DNA of 5,145 nt, taken from positions 1 to 5,145 of the forward strand of contig JAUXEE010000187.1 in NCBI GenBank assembly GCA_030618065.1, in the 5' to 3' direction. Positions within the stretch are counted from its first letter, which is position 1. Each line of letters begins with the position of its first letter. Below are positions 1 to 5,145 of this stretch, in pieces. Both the position numbers and the translations under genes were made by a program. The notes beneath the pieces are model-generated. The model worked only from the letters and a program-made list of their open reading frames with translations. It was not told where the DNA came from and ran no database searches. Source of the stretch: Gemmatimonadota bacterium. GTDB taxonomy: Bacteria > Gemmatimonadota > Gemmatimonadetes > Longimicrobiales > Gaopeijiaceae.

Positions 1-150
1 CATGCGGGCAAGCGCGGGCTGGGTCTCGGGTCCTACGGCATCCAGAAGCTCCTCCACTGCCGCCCCGGGACTCTGGCGTGAACCGTGGGCCACGAAGTCG
101 TCCGGTGGTTCGGAAGTGCGGCTCGAAGGAGGATCTGACTTTTCGGGCAT
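1..150 (-). CDS. N-terminal part of an unrecognised protein, cut by the left window edge
   Basis: An open minus-strand frame starts with ATG at 150-148 and runs through the left edge without a stop, giving 50 visible codons. The peptide begins MPEKSDPPSSRTSEPPDDF and continues into a stretch that looks helical (AVEELLDAVGPETQPALARM). A purine-rich GGGAGGG (168-162) lies 11 bases upstream of the ATG and could serve as the ribosome binding site. The Pro/Ser/Glu/Asp-rich start looks like a disordered cytoplasmic leader, and there is no signal peptide. It lies 130 bp behind the nucleotidyltransferase on the same strand, so the two may be co-transcribed. I do not recognise the family, and too little is visible to assign a function. 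The overlapping plus-strand frames have low-complexity, Arg/Pro/Ser-rich translations and are less credible. Confidence 0.55.
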   Translation of the reverse strand, partial: MPEKSDPPSSRTSEPPDDFVAHGSRQSPGAAVEELLDAVGPETQPALARM

Positions 151-161
151 TCCGAAGGGTA

Positions 162-168
162 CCCTCCC
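162..168 (-). promoter_or_regulatory. Probable ribosome binding site of the left-edge gene
   Basis: On the minus strand this reads GGGAGGG, 11 bases before the ATG at 150. It is the main support, besides the open frame, for starting the truncated gene there. It overlaps a short palindrome (AGGGTACCCT, 156-165), and the transcript could fold GGAGG against CCUUC with a GUAC loop, partly hiding this site. That folding is inferred by eye only. Confidence 0.35.
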
Positions 169-242
169 AACGTCCAGTGACGCAACGGAAAGATGGCCTG
201 CAGGGGACGTCAGACAGGAAAGGTTTCTCCCGGCTCCCTCGG

Positions 243-287
243 GTGAGACCCTACCCGGTGAGGCCCTACCCGGTGAGGCCTTACCCT
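243..287. repeat. Three-copy 15-bp tandem repeat across the end of the nucleotidyltransferase gene
   Basis: Three direct copies lie end to end: GTGAGACCCTACCCG (243-257), GTGAGGCCCTACCCG (258-272) and GTGAGGCCTTACCCT (273-287). Copies 1 and 2 differ at one base, and copies 2 and 3 at two. The unit is a multiple of three. Read on the minus strand in the frame of the nucleotidyltransferase, it gives Gly-stop-Gly-Leu-Thr repeated, so the real TAA (283-281) is followed by in-frame TAG codons at 268-266 and 253-251. The likely origin is slippage duplication at the gene's end. No function is evident. Confidence 0.9.
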
Positions 288-1276
288 TTGACCACCGAGT
301 GGTCCGGAACGCTCAGTTTCCCGTCGAACCCTCGTACCGTCGCGTGCCCTCCGACGAGGGAGTTCCGAAGAACGGAGTTTTCGATGACCGCCCCGGGCCC
401 GATGATGCAGCTCCGTATCGACGAGTTCACGATTCGGGCACCCTCCTCGATGGTCACATTGGTTCCAAGGACGCTTCCCTCCAGCACCACACCGTCTTCC
501 ACCCGGATGGTATCCCCCAGAATCGTTGAATCCACCAGGGCCGTAGGAGAGACCCAGCCTCTGGTGGTGCGCAGAAGGTGCTCGTTGGTCTCCAGGAGGG
601 TCTCGGGTTTTCCGCAGTCATACCACCCCTCCACCGGGGCCGTGAGAATCTTCGACCCCTGGTCCACCATGAACTGGAAGGCGTCGGTGAGGTAGAACTC
701 CCCGGACGGCCCGGGGGGATTCCCCAAGGCTTGGTCGATTCCCCGAAAGAGGAGCTCGTGGTCTCTGATGTAATAGAGCCCGATGTTGGCTAGCTTCGAG
801 ATGGGATCTTTCGGCTTCTCCACGATTCGCGTCATGGCCGAATCCGCATCGGTCACAATGACCCCGAACCGCTGGTAGTCTTCCACCTCCTTCGCCCATA
901 TGACACCCGACCATTCCGGGGACAAGCTCTTTGTCATGGACAGGTCAGCGTCGAAGAGGGTGTCCACGAAGAGGATAAGGACCTCGTCGTCGACGAAGGG
1001 TTCGGCCAGTTTCACGGCGCCGGCGGTACCGTCCTGAACCTCCTGTACCACGTACTCAGGACGAATCTCCGGGTATTCTTTGGCCATATACTCCTTGATC
1101 ACATCTCCGAGGTACCCGATGACGAATACGATTTCATGGATACCCAGCTCCTGGAGGTCGTCCAGGATATAACTCATCACAGGCTTTCCCCCCACACGGA
1201 GGAGGGGCTTGGGCGTCAGATATGTATGGGGCCGAAGCCGGGTCCCCTTGCCGGCGAGGGGGATCACTGCCTTCAT
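281..1276 (-). CDS. Sugar-1-phosphate nucleotidyltransferase with C-terminal left-handed beta-helix
   Basis: This 331-residue enzyme should transfer a nucleotide from an NTP to a sugar 1-phosphate, making an NDP-sugar in the cytoplasm for surface polysaccharide or glycan synthesis. The N-terminal Rossmann-type domain (about 1-235) begins with the nucleotide-binding signature AGKGTRLRP (8-16) and the PKPLL motif (22-26). It continues with QDGTAGA (81-87), Asp105 where the metal-binding Asp is expected, EKP (153-155), GEFYLTDA (192-199) and WYDCGKPE (218-225). Residues about 242-316 form imperfect hexapeptide repeats (TALVDS, STILGD, SVLGTN, SCIIGP, NSLVGG), the left-handed helix seen in GlmU-like and long RmlA-like proteins. 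The ATG at 1276 is chosen because the family always starts just before this motif. The frame stays open to 1585, but the extension lacks family features and runs antisense into the next gene. The Shine-Dalgarno match is weak. Thymidylyl, uridylyl, guanylyl and cytidylyl transfer are all possible, so no gene symbol is given. Confidence 0.93.
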   Translation of the reverse strand: MKAVIPLAGKGTRLRPHTYLTPKPLLRVGGKPVMSYILDDLQELGIHEIVFVIGYLGDVIKEYMAKEYPEIRPEYVVQEVQDGTAGAVKLAEPFVDDEVLILFVDTLFDADLSMTKSLSPEWSGVIWAKEVEDYQRFGVIVTDADSAMTRIVEKPKDPISKLANIGLYYIRDHELLFRGIDQALGNPPGPSGEFYLTDAFQFMVDQGSKILTAPVEGWYDCGKPETLLETNEHLLRTTRGWVSPTALVDSTILGDTIRVEDGVVLEGSVLGTNVTIEEGARIVNSSIRSCIIGPGAVIENSVLRNSLVGGHATVRGFDGKLSVPDHSVVKG

Positions 1277-1332
1277 GGTCGACACTCGGGTCGTAGGTCG
1301 GAGCGGAAATGAGCGATCAGACTCACGCCGGG

Positions 1333-1361
1333 AGTATATGGGGAGGGAGGAGGGGGAGCAA
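1333..1361 (-). promoter_or_regulatory. Candidate sigma-70-type promoter for the nucleotidyltransferase
   Basis: On the minus strand, TTGCTC (1361-1356) is followed after exactly 17 bases by TATACT (1338-1333). The second hexamer matches TATAAT at five of six positions; the first keeps only TTG of TTGACA. Transcription would begin near 1326, leaving a leader of about 50 bases before the ATG at 1276. The spacer is almost pure pyrimidine on this strand. The assignment rests on consensus matching alone, and the lineage's own promoter consensus is unknown. Confidence 0.35.
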
Positions 1362-1387
1362 ACAGGAGCGCTCAGGCATTCAAGTAC

Positions 1388-1393
1388 TATATT
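1388..1393 (+). promoter_or_regulatory. Candidate -10 element for the SIMPL-led operon
   Basis: TATATT matches TATAAT at five of six positions and lies in the only AT-rich patch upstream of the plus-strand operon, about 45 bases before the ATG at 1440. An overlapping TACTAT at 1385-1390 is a weaker alternative. No recognisable -35 hexamer sits 16-18 bases upstream, so the call is tentative. Confidence 0.2.
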
Positions 1394-1425
1394 GTTCCTG
1401 TCTTTCCCCGGAGATGTCTCACTCC

Positions 1426-1430
1426 AGGAG
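1426..1430 (+). promoter_or_regulatory. Ribosome binding site selecting the SIMPL gene start
   Basis: AGGAG lies 9 bases before the ATG at 1440. It favours that ATG over the in-frame ATG at 1449, which would be 18 bases away, and over the much earlier in-frame ATG at 1209, which lies inside the opposing gene. Confidence 0.65.
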
Positions 1431-1439
1431 CAGTCCAAC

Positions 1440-2216
1440 ATGACCACCATGAGCAAATTCCCCCTTTTCGGCCATCGCAGGACCATCCCCTTTGTCGCCC
1501 TTGTTCTTCTTACCTCCTGTGCTCCGGCCGTCGCCCAGGCCAACCTGACCGCCCCACCCGATCCTTTGCAGGAGGAGCAGGGCACGATTCAGGTCACGGG
1601 ACAGGCTCAGATCAGTGTGCCTGCGGACCAGGTTCGAATCAGCTTCACCGTCGAAACCGAGGGTGCATCGGCGGGAGAGGCCACGACAGAGAACGCCCGG
1701 AAGATGGAGGCTGTGATTGCCGCGGTCCGGGGCATGGGGATTCCCGACCTGATTGTCGAGACTTTCGGATACAACCTCAGGCCCGAATACGAGGTGTCCC
1801 GGGAAGGCACAGGGACACGAACCATCTCCGGATACCGGGTCCAAAACAACATCCGGGTGACGCTGCCCGATGTGGATGCCACCGGTGGTGTCCTGGACCG
1901 GGCCGTGGAAGCTGGGGCGAACCGAGTAGCCAACCTCCAATTCGAGGCCTCCGACACTCGGAGTGCACGCCTGGAAGCCCTCCGGGAAGCGGTGGCCAGC
2001 GCACGTGAGCAGGCCCAAACCATCGCCTCGGCCATGGGAGTTCGCCTCGGCATCGCCCTGGAGGTCCAAGGCCGGGCCAGCGCTCCGAGCCCCCGAGCTC
2101 CCGCCGGAATCATGCTTAGGTCGGCAGCGGAGTCCAGCACACCGGTGGAAGCGGGGGATCACCTGGTCACGGCCACGGTCACAGTCAAATACCGGATCTT
2201 GGAGGGAGCTTCTTGA
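1440..2216 (+). CDS. SIMPL-domain (DUF541) exported protein
   Basis: This 258-residue protein has an N-terminal export signal followed by a SIMPL domain (DUF541, the BP26/YggE type). The signal has a basic stretch (K6, H12-R14) and a hydrophobic core (17-25). It then offers either a lipobox LTSC with Cys27 or signal peptidase I cleavage after AVA (30-32), so whether it is a lipoprotein or soluble periplasmic protein is open. The domain (about 47-255) shows the family's features in order: GTIQVTGQAQISVPADQV near its start, the A-x-x-x-N segment (GEATTENARKM), ISGYRVQNNIRV (129-140) and EAGANRVANLQF (157-168), ending with VTATVTVKYRI. Family members are envelope proteins, some linked to oligomerisation or oxidative stress, but no general reaction is established. 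It is the first gene of the plus-strand operon and its stop overlaps the next start by 4 bases. Length and domain order are normal for the family. Confidence 0.92.
   Translation: MTTMSKFPLFGHRRTIPFVALVLLTSCAPAVAQANLTAPPDPLQEEQGTIQVTGQAQISVPADQVRISFTVETEGASAGEATTENARKMEAVIAAVRGMGIPDLIVETFGYNLRPEYEVSREGTGTRTISGYRVQNNIRVTLPDVDATGGVLDRAVEAGANRVANLQFEASDTRSARLEALREAVASAREQAQTIASAMGVRLGIALEVQGRASAPSPRAPAGIMLRSAAESSTPVEAGDHLVTATVTVKYRILEGAS
2201..2205 (+). promoter_or_regulatory. Ribosome binding site supporting a TTG start
   Basis: GGAGG lies 7 bases before the TTG at 2213, inside the last codons of the SIMPL gene. No ATG or GTG lies near enough in the same frame, so this strong site is the main evidence that translation begins at the TTG that overlaps the SIMPL stop codon (TTGA). 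Confidence 0.7.
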
Positions 2217-3568
2217 GCTTTGCGAAGCTCCGGGTCGCCTTACGGGAAACCCGGGCCCACACCCACCCCGAGCACCCCGACAGAAGCCTTCGGGGCCGTA
2301 CCTACGCCATCCCTTTCGCCCAGGTATGGACTGCCGCCGTCGGGTTGGCCTCAGGGGGCATCAGGGGTTGGACCACGGTGAGGGCAGACGAGGATCTCGG
2401 GACCCTGCAGGCCGAATGCCAGACTCTGATTTTCCAAACCGTCGACGACGTCGAGATCCGGATCTCCCTCGACGAGAACGCACAGACTCGTGTCGACCTG
2501 ACTTCCGGTTCCAGAGGTGGAAAAGGGGATCTGGGTCGAAACAAACGCCGCATCCAGAAGTTCTTTCAGATTCTCGATGAACGGACTGGAGCGGGTCCCG
2601 GAAAAATCCTGGACCCCACGGTGCCCCTGATCCGGACCAGTCTTCTCCTTGTCGGCCTCCTCGGAGCCTGCGGGCCGACGGACCAGACACCACCCGGAGC
2701 CGGCGTAGCGGAGGAGGATTCCCTAGCCCCGATTCGAAACTTCCAGGCCCGGAGCTACGAAAGGCATATCGTGTTCCTCACCTCCGAGGGTGACAGCACC
2801 CTCCTGGTTCCCTGGTCTTTCACGGCCAGGACACGACCCGATGGGGTAGACCGTGAGGTTCGGGGGTGGTTGGCTCGTAGCGATACATGGGATCCCTTCC
2901 TATCCGAGCGGTGGGAAGGGCCGCCGAATGCGGCGCCCTGGCGACTCCTTCCCCACGGCCCCGTGCGTTTGGTGGTTGGTTTTGGGGATGCCCTGGAGAC
3001 CATCATCTTCCAGGAGGGTGCCCGAAAGCTGGAGGTCAATCTGGGAGAGCTTCTGGTGGAATGGTCGGGGCAAAGAGCCCAAACCTACCGGGTCCACGAG
3101 GGAACCATCATCCTGTCCGACCAGACGGTGGACGGACACCTCCTGGACATGACCCGAGCCTGGGCCACCGGTGACGAACCCCCAGGGGATTGGGGCATTC
3201 TCCTCTCGGGGGATACCCTCCAGGTGGTCATGGAGGACCTGGGTCCGGGATCAGGCCCGGAGGGCGGCGCTTTCTCCTTTTGGGCGCGGGTGGAGTTCCT
3301 CCACCGGCAGTGGCAAGGCGTGCGCCTCACCTGGTCGGAAGTAATGGCTTTCGAACCAGCCCGGCGGGATGTACCCATGAGCTGGGAAATTCAATCGCCC
3401 GAAGGGGATTTGATCGGAAGCCTTAGCACCATAGCCCCCTTCCTCGAAGTGGCCGAAGGAGAGGGACCGATGCTGCCCCTGGATGCTCTTTTTCAGGTCG
3501 CGGGAACTCTGACTCTGGGTGGGGAAGATTTCCCCGTCCGAGGGCTCATCCGTCACATACAGCGCTGA
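2213..3568 (+). CDS. DUF1499 domain joined in frame to a lipoprotein-like domain
   Basis: The 451-codon frame starts at TTG 2213, overlapping the SIMPL stop as TTGA. Residues about 18-125 resemble DUF1499: PEHPDRSLRGR (19-29), YAIPFAQVW (31-39), DDVEIRI (78-84) and the most typical block, SGSRGGKGDLGRNKRRI (98-114). DUF1499 has no established biochemical role. At codon 137 a GTG is followed by a complete lipoprotein-type signal: Arg141, a hydrophobic run (143-150) and lipobox LGAC with Cys153, then a Pro/Gly/Glu-rich linker typical of mature lipoproteins. The remaining ~285 residues look beta-rich, with many Trp and alternating hydrophobic positions, and I recognise no family. No stop separates the halves. 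This may be a true fusion (N-in, one membrane span, C-out), two proteins with an internal start at 2621, or two genes joined by mutation or a sequencing error. The frame and the DUF1499 part are well supported; the single-protein reading is not. Confidence 0.72.
   Translation: MSFAKLRVALRETRAHTHPEHPDRSLRGRTYAIPFAQVWTAAVGLASGGIRGWTTVRADEDLGTLQAECQTLIFQTVDDVEIRISLDENAQTRVDLTSGSRGGKGDLGRNKRRIQKFFQILDERTGAGPGKILDPTVPLIRTSLLLVGLLGACGPTDQTPPGAGVAEEDSLAPIRNFQARSYERHIVFLTSEGDSTLLVPWSFTARTRPDGVDREVRGWLARSDTWDPFLSERWEGPPNAAPWRLLPHGPVRLVVGFGDALETIIFQEGARKLEVNLGELLVEWSGQRAQTYRVHEGTIILSDQTVDGHLLDMTRAWATGDEPPGDWGILLSGDTLQVVMEDLGPGSGPEGGAFSFWARVEFLHRQWQGVRLTWSEVMAFEPARRDVPMSWEIQSPEGDLIGSLSTIAPFLEVAEGEGPMLPLDALFQVAGTLTLGGEDFPVRGLIRHIQR
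2621..2671 (+). other. Internal lipoprotein signal sequence and alternative GTG start
   Basis: GTG at 2621-2623 begins a 17-residue segment, VPLIRTSLLLVGLLGAC, that has all parts of a type II signal peptide and ends with the lipobox cysteine (codon 153 of the long frame). If translation starts here, the product is a 315-residue lipoprotein ending at 3568. The bases just upstream (2600-2620) show only a weak GGA and no good Shine-Dalgarno site, so initiation here would depend on coupling or on a non-SD mechanism. Confidence 0.55.
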
Positions 3569-3570
3569 CC

Positions 3571-5139
3571 GTGTCCGAACAAACTCTTCAAGCGATCCTC
3601 ACTGTCGCCTTTGGGGCCCTGGCAGGGGGCCTCACGAATACTGTGGCCGTTTGGATGCTCTTTCATCCCTATGAGCCACCCCGAATCTTCGGCTGGGCCC
3701 TCACGTTTTTCCAGGGGGCGATCCCCAAGAATCAAGCCCGACTCGCCACTGCCGTCGGCCGGACTGTCGGAGCCAGCCTTCTGACCGAAGAGGACTTGGC
3801 CCAGACCTTTGCCGACCAAGAGTTCCGAGGTGGCTTCGACGATCGTCTTTCCCATTTCCTGGAGACCGTTCTCCAGCAGGAGAGGGGTTCCATACGGGAA
3901 ATGCTCCCGCCCCATGTCATGGAGGAGTTGGAGTCGATCCTGGACGATGCCGTAGGACTCGGTATGGAGCGGTTTCAGGAGTACCTGACATCGGAAGCCT
4001 TCGAGGAGTTTCTGGAGAAACGGGCGAGGAGCATCCTGGACGCCGTGGCCGACGAGCCTGTAGCCGGGCTCCTCACTCCAATACGGGAAGCGGCGCTCAC
4101 CGAAGCGGTGGGTGACTGGTTGGAAGGAGCCGTGGAGAGCAACGGCTTCGAAGAAACCGTAGAAGACTATGTGGAGCGCGCCACCCTGAACCTCCTGGAG
4201 CCAGACAAGACCTTCGAAGAGGTCTTGCCCATTGGGCTGGTTGGCTCGGTGGAGAAAGCCATCTCATCCTACCTGCCCTTGGCCTTGAAGCGCCTGGGCC
4301 GCATCCTGGAGGATCAGGAGGCCCGGGTCCGATTCGAGCGAACCCTCCATGAGCTTTTCCACCGGTTCCTCAGAGATCTGAACTTCTACCAGCGAGTCGT
4401 GGCTCGCCTTATCGTCACCGAAGAGACCGTCGATCGGGTTTTGGACACCATCGAGAGGGAGGGCGCCGAACGCCTTTCGGAGATGCTGAGGGAGAAGGCC
4501 ATCCAGGACGCCATGGCCAGAGGTGTGAACGACGCCATCGTGGACTTCCTCCGCCGCCCCGTGGCTTCAGTGCTGGGGAACCCGGAAGATCCCAGCGTCA
4601 AGGAGGCCCAGGCAACTCTGACGGGGTGGGCCGTAGGTGTAGCCCGGGATCCTGCCACCCGAGGTTTTCTTGTCGAGAAGCTGGAAAGCGCCTTGGACAA
4701 GGCGGGCACCCGGACATGGGGCGAAGTCCTGGAAAAGGTTCCACCCGAGACCCTCTCCCGCTGGCTGGCCTCTGCGGCTCGAAGTGAAGCGGCCCTTGGC
4801 CTCTTCAGACGGTGGGCTGACCGCATGACCGACACGCTGCTGGACCTGCCCATCGGTAAACCGGCGGATTGGCTTCCTCCCGAGGCCCCTCAGCGGATTG
4901 AAGCGGCCTTAGGCGATCCCCTTTGGGGATGGCTCCAAACCCAGGTCCCGGATGTGGTCCACCGCATCAATGTGGCTGACAGAGTCGAAGAGAAGGTGCT
5001 GAACTTCCCTACGGCCAAGATGGAGGAGTTGATCAAGCGGGTGACGGACCGTGAGATGAAGTTGATCGTCCGCTTAGGGTATGTGCTGGGTGCCGTGGTC
5101 GGAAGTGTCCTGGTCGTGATGAACCTATTCTGGGGTTGA
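3571..5139 (+). CDS. DUF445 family membrane protein
   Basis: This 522-residue protein fits DUF445 (relatives include YheB and YjiN), a family of membrane-anchored proteins of unknown biochemical role. The N-terminal hydrophobic helix (about 8-31) carries the family signature GALAGGLTNTVAVWMLF (15-31), followed by HPYEPPR (32-38) and FQGAIPKNQARLA (47-59), all close to the family pattern of Gly-x-x-x-Gly-x-x-Thr-Asn, MLFxPY and QGxIPK. Residues about 70-490 are highly charged and almost wholly helical, rich in Glu, Arg and Leu, as expected for a long domain between two anchors. The C-terminus is a second membrane segment (about 499-521). Both ends in the membrane with a large helical body is the usual layout, and the length is within the family's range. 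The GTG start at 3571 lies 2 bases after the upstream stop and lacks a Shine-Dalgarno site, but is needed to include the signature; the first ATG (codon 29) would cut it. Translation is probably coupled. Confidence 0.9.
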   Translation: MSEQTLQAILTVAFGALAGGLTNTVAVWMLFHPYEPPRIFGWALTFFQGAIPKNQARLATAVGRTVGASLLTEEDLAQTFADQEFRGGFDDRLSHFLETVLQQERGSIREMLPPHVMEELESILDDAVGLGMERFQEYLTSEAFEEFLEKRARSILDAVADEPVAGLLTPIREAALTEAVGDWLEGAVESNGFEETVEDYVERATLNLLEPDKTFEEVLPIGLVGSVEKAISSYLPLALKRLGRILEDQEARVRFERTLHELFHRFLRDLNFYQRVVARLIVTEETVDRVLDTIEREGAERLSEMLREKAIQDAMARGVNDAIVDFLRRPVASVLGNPEDPSVKEAQATLTGWAVGVARDPATRGFLVEKLESALDKAGTRTWGEVLEKVPPETLSRWLASAARSEAALGLFRRWADRMTDTLLDLPIGKPADWLPPEAPQRIEAALGDPLWGWLQTQVPDVVHRINVADRVEEKVLNFPTAKMEELIKRVTDREMKLIVRLGYVLGAVVGSVLVVMNLFWG

Positions 5140-5145
5140 GGTAAG

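Larger units (their letters stand above)
1277..1439. promoter_or_regulatory. Divergent intergenic region carrying both promoters
   Basis: These 163 bases separate the start codons of the minus-strand nucleotidyltransferase and the plus-strand SIMPL gene, so both transcription units must be initiated here or further upstream. The centre holds a G-rich purine tract (about 1340-1358) and a short AT-richer patch (about 1381-1397) that stands out against the GC-rich surroundings. I see no clear operator dyad and no riboswitch-like fold. Open frames that cross the region on either strand are extensions of the two flanking genes and look unlike protein. Confidence 0.7.

Noticed and set aside
2..695. 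Long plus-strand open frames opposite the nucleotidyltransferase
   Set aside because: Their translations are Arg/Pro/Ser-rich without domain features, and they are explained by the GC-rich codon pattern of the real minus-strand gene.
1209..1439. Earlier start of the SIMPL frame, with an ATG at 1209
   Set aside because: It would overlap the opposing gene by 68 bases, place the signal peptide 77 residues inside the protein, and ignore the AGGAG site just before 1440.
1277..1585. Upstream extension of the nucleotidyltransferase frame by 103 codons
   Set aside because: The extension has no family similarity, lies before the invariant N-terminal nucleotide-binding motif and runs antisense through the start and signal peptide of the SIMPL gene.
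2275..2295. Hairpin CCCCGA/TCGGGG with a 9-base loop
   Set aside because: It lies within the DUF1499 coding region with no regulatory context, and short GC stems are common here.
1963..2580. Plus-strand frame of 205 codons across the SIMPL/DUF1499 junction
   Set aside because: It overlaps two recognised coding regions in another frame and its product is a basic, Pro/Arg-rich low-complexity sequence.
2577..2630. ATGA at 2577-2580 as a former stop/start junction between DUF1499 and the lipoprotein
   Set aside because: The ATG frame ends after 17 codons and the TGA is in a third frame, so two compensating frameshifts would be needed. It is kept only as a place to inspect reads.
4916..4930. Inverted repeat ATCCCC-TTT-GGGGAT as a possible terminator
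   Set aside because: It lies inside the DUF445 coding region, has no following T-run, and 6-bp arms are expected by chance in GC-rich DNA.

Overview
The window is high-GC bacterial DNA, roughly 60% GC by eye. It holds a divergent pair of transcription units with almost no non-coding space. Nothing in it is phage-, transposon- or CRISPR-like. The mix of genes (a hexapeptide-repeat sugar nucleotidyltransferase, a SIMPL-domain exported protein, a DUF1499 protein and a DUF445 membrane protein), the two lipobox-type signals and the GTG/TTG starts suggest a diderm, GC-rich, probably uncultured lineage. Gemmatimonadota or a relative is my best guess, but that is inference from gene style and not a measurement.

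Left half, minus strand: a complete sugar-1-phosphate nucleotidyltransferase (1276 down to 281) is read away from a shared 163-bp intergenic region. Its stop codon lies in a three-copy 15-bp tandem repeat (243-287), which places three in-frame stops in a row. After a 130-bp gap, a second minus-strand gene appears to start at 150 and leave the window at its left edge. Only its first 50 codons are visible.

Right half, plus strand: three tightly packed reading frames fill 1440-5139. A SIMPL-domain exported protein (1440-2216) overlaps by 4 bp (TTGA) a TTG-started frame (2213-3568). This frame joins a DUF1499 domain to what looks like a complete lipoprotein with its own signal sequence and LGAC lipobox. 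Two bases later a GTG-started DUF445 membrane protein (3571-5139) begins. The spacing implies one operon with translational coupling, and all three products point to the cell envelope.

How the genes work together: the left unit probably supplies an NDP-sugar for cell-surface polysaccharide or glycan synthesis. The right unit encodes envelope proteins whose families have no settled biochemical role. The most unusual point is the DUF1499-lipoprotein frame: it is either a real fusion with a signal sequence in its middle, or two genes whose separating stop codon is missing. I did not find convincing evidence of a new defence or mobile system.
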